This document shows, piece after piece, positions 1-5,928 of a stretch of DNA of 5,995 nt. This stretch comes from an uncultured Candidatus Saccharibacteria bacterium (GTDB lineage Bacteria; Patescibacteria; Saccharimonadia; Saccharimonadales; CAMLKC01), in the NCBI GenBank assembly GCA_946479025.1, contig CAMLDM010000044.1, positions 1 to 5,995 on the forward strand, given 5' to 3'. Every line of letters begins with the position of its first letter. Position 1 is the first letter of the stretch. The translations under genes were made by a program, and so were the position numbers. The notes below the pieces were generated by a model that saw nothing but the letters and a program-made list of their open reading frames with translations, was not told the origin of the DNA and did no database searches.

Positions 1-176
1 AGTTCACCGAGCTTTTCCCACGCCGTAATGTCGAAAAAGTCCGCTGCGTCTTCCTGGCCGCCGCGATCAACCGCCAGTGAGAAGCTGGCAATCGTCTTAC
101 CAGTCGATGTTGTCCGCACTTCTGGGTCGCGCGTGAGGCGTCCCATCAAAATTACTTGGTTGATGCTTTTGGCCAT
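1..176 (-). CDS. ssb: Single-stranded DNA-binding protein SSB, N-terminal part (cut by the window edge)
   Basis: SSB coats single-stranded DNA during replication, recombination and repair, usually as a homotetramer of OB folds. The 58 complete codons visible give a typical OB-fold N-terminus: MAKSINQVILMGRLTRDPEV, then a TGKTIASFSLAV strand and a DFFDITAWEKLGE segment. These match the first two to three beta strands of bacterial SSBs. The ATG at 174-176 is preceded, after six bases, by the purine-rich GGGAG (183-187 on the minus strand), which supports this start. The gene begins 27 bases after the rpsF stop with no terminator between, so it is very probably cotranscribed with rpsF from the promoter at 622-650. 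The rest, including the acidic C-terminal tip that recruits partner proteins, lies outside the window. Identification is from remembered family patterns and is strong despite truncation. Confidence 0.95.
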   Translation of the reverse strand, partial: MAKSINQVILMGRLTRDPEVRTTSTGKTIASFSLAVDRGGQEDAADFFDITAWEKLGE

Positions 177-203
177 TTTTCTCTCCCTATTCCCCTCTAA
201 CTT

Positions 204-554
204 CTATTCTTCGCTCGTGTCAGTGTCTGACGATTTGCGGTTCTTTGCTTCTTCGAGGGCTTTTCGTCCCTTTTCGTCTACCGTGACAAGCAAGTAACGC
301 AGTACTTCGTCCGTGATGTTCAGCGTGTTGCTGATCTTTAGCGGCGCGTCTGCCGGAAACTTCACGTCCATGTACACATACACGGCAAAGTCTTCACGGT
401 TGATTTTGTAAGCAAGTTTTTTCTTGCCCCAGTTGTCTTCCTTCGTGATTTCACCACCGGCGCTTTTGACCAGGTCACGGATTTTTGAAAGCGGCGTTTC
501 AATGTCGCTCTCGAGATCCGGGTGAATCAGAACGGTAAGTTCGTATTCTTTCAT
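204..554 (-). CDS. rpsF: 30S ribosomal protein S6
   Basis: S6 is a small-subunit ribosomal protein that binds 16S rRNA in the platform as a heterodimer with S18. The 116-residue product begins MKEYELTVLIHPDLESD and carries the family core: a first beta strand (YELTVLIHP), a helix (ETPLSKIRDLVKSAGGEI), the conserved WGKKKLAYKI segment at about residues 42-51, a YVYMDVKFPAD strand, and a TDEVLRYLLVTVDE strand near residues 81-94. The tail is acidic and Ser/Thr-rich (SSDTDTSEE), as is common in S6. An in-frame upstream ATG at 668 exists. The start at 554 is chosen because it gives the family N-terminus, has a near-perfect AGGAGG six bases upstream, and lies downstream of the predicted promoter, whereas the longer reading frame would begin upstream of it. 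First gene of the rpsF-ssb operon; rpsR, encoding the S18 partner, is expected beyond the left edge. Confidence 0.97.
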   Translation of the reverse strand: MKEYELTVLIHPDLESDIETPLSKIRDLVKSAGGEITKEDNWGKKKLAYKINREDFAVYVYMDVKFPADAPLKISNTLNITDEVLRYLLVTVDEKGRKALEEAKNRKSSDTDTSEE

Positions 555-560
555 AGATTT

Positions 561-566
561 CCTCCT
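561..566 (-). promoter_or_regulatory. Shine-Dalgarno site of rpsF
   Basis: AGGAGG on the minus strand, six bases before the ATG at 552-554. It decides the rpsF start in favour of the 116-residue form over the upstream in-frame ATG at 668. It is the strongest ribosome binding site in the window. Confidence 0.9.
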
Positions 567-583
567 CTGGAATCCATTTGGAT

Positions 584-602
584 GCTTGCACTGAATGCAA
601 GC
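584..602 (-). promoter_or_regulatory. Stem-loop in the rpsF 5' leader
   Basis: A perfect 7-bp inverted repeat (GCTTGCA / TGCAAGC) with a 5-base loop lies in the predicted 60-base leader of the rpsF transcript, about 18 bases upstream of the Shine-Dalgarno. A small imperfect ATCC/GGAT hairpin (572-583) follows directly. No T-run follows, so it is not a terminator. Ribosomal S6 mRNAs in many bacteria carry a leader bound by S6:S18 for autoregulation. The position would fit, but I do not see the CCG bulge I associate with that motif. The structure is visible in the sequence; a regulatory role is inferred. Confidence 0.4.
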
Positions 603-621
603 CGAGTTGATAACAGTAGTA

Positions 622-650
622 ATTATACCGTATTTACCGCGGTTAGGCAA
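622..650 (-). promoter_or_regulatory. Sigma70-type promoter of the rpsF-ssb operon
   Basis: Minus-strand -35 TTGCCT (645-650), a 17-base spacer, and a consensus -10 TATAAT (622-627). Transcription should start near 615, giving a leader of about 60 bases before the rpsF ATG. It lies in the 136-base gap after the Nudix gene, so rpsF-ssb can be expressed independently of ftsK. Confidence 0.8.
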
Positions 651-690
651 CACGCAGATGGCAAACAATATGGCCGCGAGCCGTTCTAGC

Positions 691-1095
691 TCAATCTATT
701 AAGTTTTTCGCCCTCATGTCATCAAAAATCAAGTGATCAACTGGACTCGTCTTGTGCTTATCGGCGTAGGCAAAATACGCCATCTTTTCAACTTCATTTG
801 AGGGCGTTAGCTCGCCATCAAAATCTGCCGTATAGCATGTCATGCGCACGACCGTCCCCGCAGGTTTGCCATGAGCCTGGGCTTCGAACGTCCCGTAATG
901 TGCAATGGTTTCCGGCAATATATCCACGTCCAACTCCTCTTTCACTTCGCGGATAAGCGCCTGCTCGTCCGTCTCATTCCCTTCGCGTTTTCCGCCAGGA
1001 ATGTACCATGTATCCTTGCCAGCGCTCAGCGTCTCAAGAACGCGTCGGTCTTTAAGGTAGATGAAGGCGAGTTTGTCGATATACGTTTTATCCAT
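691..1095 (-). CDS. Nudix (MutT-type) hydrolase
   Basis: Nudix enzymes hydrolyse nucleoside diphosphates linked to another moiety, such as damaged dNTPs, ADP-ribose, NAD derivatives or dinucleoside polyphosphates, with Mg2+. The 134-residue protein is close to a minimal Nudix domain. The Nudix box spans residues 35-57: G35, E41, then R49-E50-V51, E53 and E54. This fits GX5EX7REUXEEXGU except that the last conserved Gly is Asp56 (REVKEELDV). The catalytic metal-binding glutamates are present. WYIPGGK just before the box is typical. Nothing visible fixes the substrate. The ATG lies 18 bases after the ftsK stop (TAATGA, tandem stops), with only a weak GTAGG close upstream as ribosome binding site, so translation may be helped by ribosomes finishing ftsK. 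The gene ends in TGA with no clear terminator before the rpsF promoter, so some readthrough is possible. Family certain, substrate unknown. Confidence 0.92.
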   Translation of the reverse strand: MDKTYIDKLAFIYLKDRRVLETLSAGKDTWYIPGGKREGNETDEQALIREVKEELDVDILPETIAHYGTFEAQAHGKPAGTVVRMTCYTADFDGELTPSNEVEKMAYFAYADKHKTSPVDHLIFDDMRAKNLID

Positions 1096-1113
1096 GTAGC
1101 CTACTATAGATCA

Positions 1114-3333
1114 TTACGCAACATCATCGAGGCTGGAAATCAGCACTTCACGAGGACGAGCACCATCGGCCGGGCCGATGATTCCTTGCTCTTCCATTTC
1201 CTCAATGATTCGGGCTGCGCGGGCGTAACCAACGCGCAGGCGGCGCTGCAGCAGCGAGGTCGAGGCTTTGCCGCTTTCTACCACCACGCGTACGGCATCT
1301 TTGTACATGTCGTCGCCGCCTTCACCACCCATGTCCATTACGACACCGCCCTTGCCGTTCAGTTGCACTGGCTGAGAAATAATCTCGTCGTTATACTGTG
1401 GCGCGCTCTGCATGCGCAGATGATCGGTAATCTTAATCACCTCTTCGTCCATCACCCAGGCACCCTGGATACGCTTCGGCTTGCTCATGCTTGGCGTCAG
1501 CATCAGCATGTCACCCTGGCCAAGCAGTTTTTCGGCGCCGATTTGGTCGAGAATGGTACGCGAGTCAATCTGGCTGGCCACGGTAAATGCGATACGCGCC
1601 GGAATATTGGCCTTGATAAGGCCGGTAATCACATCCACGCTCGGGCGCTGCGTCGCCAGCACCAGGTGAATACCAACGGCGCGGGCTTTTTGCGCCAGGC
1701 GCACAATTAACGCCTCAACGTCGCGGGCCGCCACCATCATGAGGTCGGCCAGCTCGTCGATTACCACCACGATGTACGGCATCGCGCCGTCGTCAACTTG
1801 CTGTTCGTTGCCATCTTCATCTGTAACGGACACTTTTTTGCCACCCGACTGAATCTTCTGGTTGTAGCTTTTAATGTCGCGGATTTTCTCCTCAGCCAGC
1901 AACTTGTAACGGCGCTCCATCTCGTTCACCGCCCATTTAAGCGCGCTGATGGTCTTGTCCGGCTCGGTAATCACTGGCGTAAGAAGGTGCGGAATATCTT
2001 CATATGGCGCCATTTCCACTTGCTTAGGGTCGACGAGAATCAGTTTCATTTCGCTTGGAGAATTGCGATACAGCAGGCTGGTCAGTAGTGTATTGATCAT
2101 AACTGACTTACCAGAACCGGTCTGACCGGCAATCAGAAGGTGTGGCATTTTGTTGAGCTCGCCCACCACTGACTCTCCGGAAATATCCTTACCGATAGCA
2201 AAAGCAAGCGGCTCACGGTCGTTCTTCCACTGCTTTGAGGTAAGTACGCCATAAAGGCGAACGTCGGCCGCTTTGCGGTTCGGCACCTCTATACCGACGG
2301 CACGCTGGCCAGGAATCGGTGCTTCAATACGAAGACTCTGTGCTGCCAAGTTCAGCGCTATGTTGGTCTCGAGCGCCGTAATACGCGTCAGCTTCACGCC
2401 ACTTGGCGGTTTAAGTGTGTACTGTGTTACCTTCGGGCCAATATTGGCACCTTCCATCTCGACGGAAATATTGAATTCGGCTAGTGTGTCGCGGATCGTC
2501 TGCGCGTTCTGCTGTACGTCTCCGGCATCTGCCGGTGACTGCTTTTTCTCGAGCAGTTCAACGCTAGGCGCCTGCCAATTCGGGTCGCTTACCGCTACAA
2601 GCGCCGCCTGCTCTTCGGCAGCCTTGTCCTGTTTCACACTGCCGCGAAGACTCGAAAGATGAGCGCCCTTCCCTTTAGGCGATTCTTCTTGACCAAGCGT
2701 TGGCACGCCAGCATTAAGTTTAAGTTCGCCGATCGCCTGGTGTTTTGGCGCGTCTGCCGCGGCGGCTTTTCTCATCACGTCAACGTTTTCGTCTTGTTCG
2801 CTGCTATTAGTGCGGACGAGTTCCCAGAATTTCTTGATGATCGTAAACGGCGACACGCGAAGTACGAACAGTGTGGTAATAATAATAAACAGTACGTAAA
2901 TAAACGCGGCCACGCCTGAATTTACTAGCGCCAGCATGCCACTATTCGCCGTATCACCGATAAATCCGCCGGTCACCTTACCGCTGTCGTCCTTCATAAG
3001 GCCGAACAGCCCCGCAAACCACACGATAAGAAGCGCGGTCGCAAACTTTACCACGAACGACAAACGGTTATTCTCGCTGCGAAAAATCTCAACGGCAATA
3101 TATATAAATAATATAGGCACGACGTACATGGCATAGCCGATAGTATTCTGCGTGACGCTGCGCAACCAGTCGAGTACCGGACCGCCGGCGCCAAACCACG
3201 AAACGACAAACAGGAATGAAATCGCAATCAAAAATACCGCGCCAACCTGCGCCCAAAAACCCGACGGTAAGCTATGCTGCGGCGTAGCCTGCTTCGATTT
3301 TTTGCTTCGTGTTGATTTTCTTTTTTTTGCCAT
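1114..3333 (-). CDS. ftsK: DNA translocase FtsK/SpoIIIE
   Basis: A septum-anchored hexameric ATP-driven pump that moves chromosomal DNA through the closing division septum. The 739 residues show a basic N-terminus (KKRKSTRSKKSK), four membrane helices at about 28-48, 64-84, 92-112 and 135-158 with the GGFIG loop before the fourth, and a charged Ala/Gln/Lys-rich linker (about 165-275). The motor follows: an alpha part (280-352, ending GQRAVGIEVPN), Walker A GQTGSGKS (403-410), the LVDPKQVEM strand, and Walker B VVVIDELADLM (522-532). Next are ATQRPSVDVITG and SRTILDQIGAEKLLGQGDML. The C-terminal gamma winged helix (about 674-735, RRLRVGYARAARII) normally reads orienting DNA motifs. Length and short linker resemble SpoIIIE (under 800) rather than E. 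coli FtsK (over 1300). A promoter lies at 3380-3408, but no Shine-Dalgarno precedes the ATG. The Nudix gene follows 18 bases downstream. Confidence 0.97.
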   Translation of the reverse strand: MAKKRKSTRSKKSKQATPQHSLPSGFWAQVGAVFLIAISFLFVVSWFGAGGPVLDWLRSVTQNTIGYAMYVVPILFIYIAVEIFRSENNRLSFVVKFATALLIVWFAGLFGLMKDDSGKVTGGFIGDTANSGMLALVNSGVAAFIYVLFIIITTLFVLRVSPFTIIKKFWELVRTNSSEQDENVDVMRKAAAADAPKHQAIGELKLNAGVPTLGQEESPKGKGAHLSSLRGSVKQDKAAEEQAALVAVSDPNWQAPSVELLEKKQSPADAGDVQQNAQTIRDTLAEFNISVEMEGANIGPKVTQYTLKPPSGVKLTRITALETNIALNLAAQSLRIEAPIPGQRAVGIEVPNRKAADVRLYGVLTSKQWKNDREPLAFAIGKDISGESVVGELNKMPHLLIAGQTGSGKSVMINTLLTSLLYRNSPSEMKLILVDPKQVEMAPYEDIPHLLTPVITEPDKTISALKWAVNEMERRYKLLAEEKIRDIKSYNQKIQSGGKKVSVTDEDGNEQQVDDGAMPYIVVVIDELADLMMVAARDVEALIVRLAQKARAVGIHLVLATQRPSVDVITGLIKANIPARIAFTVASQIDSRTILDQIGAEKLLGQGDMLMLTPSMSKPKRIQGAWVMDEEVIKITDHLRMQSAPQYNDEIISQPVQLNGKGGVVMDMGGEGGDDMYKDAVRVVVESGKASTSLLQRRLRVGYARAARIIEEMEEQGIIGPADGARPREVLISSLDDVA

Positions 3334-3344
3334 AACTGTTTTAT

Positions 3345-3363
3345 ATTATATGCGTTTTCGCAT
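3345..3363 (-). promoter_or_regulatory. ftsK leader: small hairpin plus second -10-like hexamer, no Shine-Dalgarno
   Basis: On the minus strand the ftsK leader contains a 5-bp stem ATGCG-AAAA-CGCAT (3350-3363), running straight into a second TATAAT (3345-3350). The second hexamer has only a poor -35 partner (TGTTAA at 3368-3373). If used, it would start transcription a few bases before the ATG and give a near-leaderless mRNA. The 17 bases before the ATG are AT-rich with no AGGAG-like site. All of this is seen directly; functional roles are inference. Confidence 0.3.
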
Positions 3364-3379
3364 CAGATTAACATCACAT

Positions 3380-3408
3380 ATTATAGCAAAAATTACAATG
3401 TTTTGCAA
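3380..3408 (-). promoter_or_regulatory. Extended -10 promoter of ftsK
   Basis: Minus-strand -35 TTGCAA (3403-3408), 17-base spacer, -10 TATAAT (3380-3385) preceded by TGC, an extended -10 element. Predicted start near 3373, giving a leader of about 40 bases. The -35 begins only five bases after the stop codon of the PQ-loop gene and no terminator separates them, so ftsK can also receive readthrough from that gene. Confidence 0.75.
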
Positions 3409-3413
3409 ATAGA

Positions 3414-3713
3414 TTATGCTTCTTCAGCAACAAAATCATCGCTGGTCCCAGAAGAGTCGCTGCGATATTTCAGAATCATTGCAACCATGACGGCGTAGAA
3501 ACTCAACCAAAATGCCGAAACACCGGCATACAGCATGTCGTGCATCGACAAAGCGTAGCCGAGCGCGGTTACCTGCGAGAAAAGCCAAACAAGCCAGGTG
3601 GAAACACTAAAATCATCCGCCTGTTTGGAAAGGAAGAGTTTACGAAGTTGCGGAATACCGGCGCAAATAGCCGCGAACGTGCCGATCATGTAGAAAATAT
3701 GGAATATGTACAT
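3414..3713 (-). CDS. PQ-loop (SemiSWEET-like) small membrane protein
   Basis: 99 residues with three predicted membrane helices, at about 4-22, 37-55 and 60-82, and a PQ motif at the end of helix 1 (AGIPQLRKLF, P21-Q22). A following STWLVWLFSQVTALGYAL helix completes the half-SWEET layout. Length and topology match bacterial SemiSWEETs (MtN3/PQ-loop family), which form homodimers that carry sugars across the membrane by facilitated transport. The substrate cannot be read from the sequence; some PQ-loop proteins carry amino acids or have other roles. The C-terminus is a short, acidic, Ser-rich cytoplasmic-type tail (RSDSSGTSDDFVAEEA). The ATG at 3711-3713 lies only about ten bases from a good -10 and has no Shine-Dalgarno, suggesting a near-leaderless mRNA. 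Met9 is a less likely start because it would shorten helix 1 and also lacks a Shine-Dalgarno. Family assignment is fairly sure, sugar transport is inferred. Confidence 0.85.
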   Translation of the reverse strand: MYIFHIFYMIGTFAAICAGIPQLRKLFLSKQADDFSVSTWLVWLFSQVTALGYALSMHDMLYAGVSAFWLSFYAVMVAMILKYRSDSSGTSDDFVAEEA

Positions 3714-3722
3714 AGTGTGTGT

Positions 3723-3751
3723 ATGATACCAGAATCTCTCATAACTTGCAA
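3723..3751 (-). promoter_or_regulatory. Promoter of the PQ-loop gene, very close to its ATG
   Basis: Minus-strand -35 TTGCAA (3746-3751), exactly 17 bases, -10 TATCAT (3723-3728). Start of transcription is expected near 3716-3717, only three or four bases before the ATG (3711-3713). The -35 directly follows the T-run of the rnj terminator. It shares the TTGCAA hexamer and spacing with the ftsK promoter. Confidence 0.7.
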
Positions 3752-3753
3752 CA

Positions 3754-3780
3754 AAAACGCCCCTGTAAGCGGGGCGTTTT
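3754..3780 (-). terminator. Rho-independent terminator of rnj
   Basis: A perfect 10-bp inverted repeat (AAAACGCCCC / GGGGCGTTTT, as read on the plus strand) with a 7-base loop. On the minus strand the GC-rich stem is followed by five T residues (3753-3757). It begins 16 bases after the rnj stop codon. The plus strand has a four-T run after the stem, so weak bidirectional function is conceivable, but no plus-strand gene reaches it. Confidence 0.92.
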
Positions 3781-3796
3781 ATCCGAAGTAAACCGG

Positions 3797-5917
3797 CTAG
3801 TAGGCGCGAACGTCCGTCCGCACGCGCGGATCAACAGCTTCCGTGTCAGGAACCTGCGGATTCGGGAATTTACGAGGTGCGGTTTTTAGCGGTGCCGTAC
3901 GTTCCCGATTTTCATTTCCGCGGTTGCGGTTCTGACCGCCGCCCCCACCGCCAATCTCGTTGATCACCGGAATGACGATAGGCGTGCGGCGCGTCTGGTC
4001 GTACAAAATGTGGGTGATTTCGTCTTTCAGCTCTTTCTTGATAACGTCGAGGTCGATCTTTTTGCCGTTAAAACTGCGGGCAACTTTTTGTTTCAAGTAC
4101 TGGCGGATCGTTCCCATCAGCTCTTCGCTGTCGCGCAGGTAAATGAACCCGCGAGAAATAATATCCGGACTGGTCATTAAGCGACCACTGCCACGCGCAA
4201 CCGTCAGCACCACCACGAACATACCTTCGGTCGCCATGTGGATGCGGTCTTTTAGTACCACCTCGGACACGACCGCACCGGAATCATCGTACATAATGCC
4301 ACCTACCGGGATACGACCGACTTTTTTAGCGCCTTCCGCATCTATTTCTACGACATCACCCGCATCACACACAAAGATATTATCGCGTGGAATGCCGGCT
4401 TCTTTTTCAGCCAGCTCGGCGTTGTGTACAAGCATGTGGAATTCGCCGTGGATCGGCAGATAGTATTTCGGGTTGAGCGCGTTCACCAGCTTAACGTGGT
4501 CGTCGTAGTAACCGTGACCCGAAAGGTGTAGCGGACCGATGCCAGTAAGGTGGGTTTTGCCGTTTTGAATAACGTCGCTTCCCTCGCGCATCAGGCCGTC
4601 TACCGTGCGGACGACGTACTTTTCGTTGCCCGGAATCGGGTTGGAACTAAAGACGATGACGTCGCTGTTCTTGATCTTGATAAATTTGTGCGCACCACTG
4701 GCCATACGATTCAGCACGGCATTGAATTCACCCTGCGAGCCGGTACAAACGATTGTCACTTTGCCGTCAGGCAGCTTCACGACGTCTTCCATTTTCACCA
4801 CGACATCTTTTGGCACCTTGATAACACCGGCACGAAGCGCAACTTCGAGGTTTTGGATCATGCTGTAGCCGGCAAATGCCACTTTGCGGTCGTGTTGTTT
4901 GGCCTCGTCCAAGATAACCTGCATACGGTGAATCTGAGATGAGAAACAGCTCAAAATCAGGCGGCTATTCGGGTATTTGTCCATCACCTGACCCATGCTC
5001 TGCTGAATATCGAACTCGCCGTGCGTGTGCGTGCCGTCGCTTTCACAGTTGGTCGACTCGTTCATAAGCATCAAAATGCCTTCTTTTGTGGCGATTTCTG
5101 TCAGGCGCTCGAGATCAAACTTTTTGCCATCAACTGGGTTTTCTTCAAAACGCCAGTCACCCGTATCAACCAAAACGCCAAGCGGCGTGCGGATAACGAC
5201 CGCCGTCGCATCAGGAATTGAGTGGTTCACGCGGACAAGCTCGATCGAGAGACTGTCGCCCAGCTGCACACGTTCATGCGCGTCCGGGTTGAGCTCGTGA
5301 TATTCCGGCGTAAAACCGCTCGTCGCCTCTTCCATCGTACGCTGCACCATGCCAAGCGTGAATTTACTGCCGTAGACTGGCGCTGGAATTTTGTGCGCGA
5401 CATGGCGAAACGCCCCGATGTGGTCGAGGTGGCCGTGCGTGAAAATCTGGCCGCGGATCTTGTGCTTGTTTTCTTCAAGATAGGTAATATCAGGCGTAAT
5501 GTAGTTAATGCCCGGGTAATCAGAACCTGGGAACAAAAAGCCTGCATCTATAACGATGATGTCGTTATCGTATTCGATCGCCATCATGTTTTTACCGATA
5601 CCCATTTCGCCAAGACCGCCGATCGGCATGATCTTTAGTGTCGGACGCGGTGCGCGCGGCTTTTTCGGCTGGTCGGCCATACTGAACTGACGACCGCCGT
5701 AGCCATTATAAATAGACTTGTTCACCGGCACGTTAATAATATGCTGCGAAGCGCGCACATTAACGTTTTCACTGGTGCGGCGCTGCGCACGAAAGACTTC
5801 ACCTTTACGCGTAGTCGTGTTGTTGAGCACCGTGTTATTTGATTTTTGTCGTTGTTGCCCTTGCGGACGTTTGCTTTGATCGTCGTTTTGGACGTTACCG
5901 AGTCGTCGTTGACCCAT
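3797..5917 (-). CDS. rnj: Ribonuclease J with long N-terminal extension
   Basis: RNase J is a metallo-beta-lactamase/beta-CASP nuclease combining 5'-3' exonuclease and endonuclease activity, used in mRNA decay and rRNA maturation. The core runs from about residue 93 (LKIMPIGGLGEMGIGKNM) to 655. Visible motifs are HGHLDHIGA (H161, H163, D165, H166), NHSIPDA (H232), DTGDW (D254), NESTN (E287, beta-CASP acidic motif), SSQIHR (H330), SGHG (H468) and LPIHGEF (H490). The full zinc-ligand set is thus present. The end of the C-terminal domain reads TRRTPIVIPVINEI. At 706 residues it exceeds the usual size of about 555. Residues 1-90 form a basic Asn/Gln/Arg-rich, probably disordered extension; residues 656-706 are a Gly6 run and an Arg/Asn-rich tail. 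The start is supported by AGGAG 11 bases upstream; the internal Met80, nearer the core, has no Shine-Dalgarno. It ends at a strong terminator and looks separate from the downstream genes. Confidence 0.95.
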   Translation of the reverse strand: MGQRRLGNVQNDDQSKRPQGQQRQKSNNTVLNNTTTRKGEVFRAQRRTSENVNVRASQHIINVPVNKSIYNGYGGRQFSMADQPKKPRAPRPTLKIMPIGGLGEMGIGKNMMAIEYDNDIIVIDAGFLFPGSDYPGINYITPDITYLEENKHKIRGQIFTHGHLDHIGAFRHVAHKIPAPVYGSKFTLGMVQRTMEEATSGFTPEYHELNPDAHERVQLGDSLSIELVRVNHSIPDATAVVIRTPLGVLVDTGDWRFEENPVDGKKFDLERLTEIATKEGILMLMNESTNCESDGTHTHGEFDIQQSMGQVMDKYPNSRLILSCFSSQIHRMQVILDEAKQHDRKVAFAGYSMIQNLEVALRAGVIKVPKDVVVKMEDVVKLPDGKVTIVCTGSQGEFNAVLNRMASGAHKFIKIKNSDVIVFSSNPIPGNEKYVVRTVDGLMREGSDVIQNGKTHLTGIGPLHLSGHGYYDDHVKLVNALNPKYYLPIHGEFHMLVHNAELAEKEAGIPRDNIFVCDAGDVVEIDAEGAKKVGRIPVGGIMYDDSGAVVSEVVLKDRIHMATEGMFVVVLTVARGSGRLMTSPDIISRGFIYLRDSEELMGTIRQYLKQKVARSFNGKKIDLDVIKKELKDEITHILYDQTRRTPIVIPVINEIGGGGGGQNRNRGNENRERTAPLKTAPRKFPNPQVPDTEAVDPRVRTDVRAY

Positions 5918-5928
5918 AGATTTTTATT

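Noticed and set aside
555..668. Upstream in-frame extension of rpsF (38 more residues)
   Set aside because: It would start upstream of the predicted promoter, precedes the strong Shine-Dalgarno and adds residues unlike any S6.
1164..1180. GC-rich 7-bp hairpin (CATCGGC / GCCGATG) as a terminator
   Set aside because: It lies inside the ftsK gamma-domain coding region, has no T-run, and is explained by the codons for Gly-Pro-Ala-Asp-Gly.
871..1710. 279-codon plus-strand open frame
   Set aside because: It lies antisense across the Nudix and ftsK genes, both of which have unmistakable conserved motifs. Its translation is His/Arg/Val-rich with no recognisable domain, and it has no ribosome binding site. 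It is a by-product of codon use on the other strand.
691..3333. Alternative genetic code (TGA as glycine, as in Gracilibacteria)
   Set aside because: TGA ends the Nudix gene at the expected family length, and no in-frame TGA interrupts any of the six genes.
4550..5638. Several plus-strand and other-frame open frames of 60-140 codons across rnj
   Set aside because: They are shadows of the RNase J reading frame. None has a domain, a promoter or a ribosome binding site.
3797..5917. Beta-CASP nuclease belonging to a defence system
   Set aside because: Motifs and full domain order match housekeeping RNase J, and the neighbours are core genes without defence partners.
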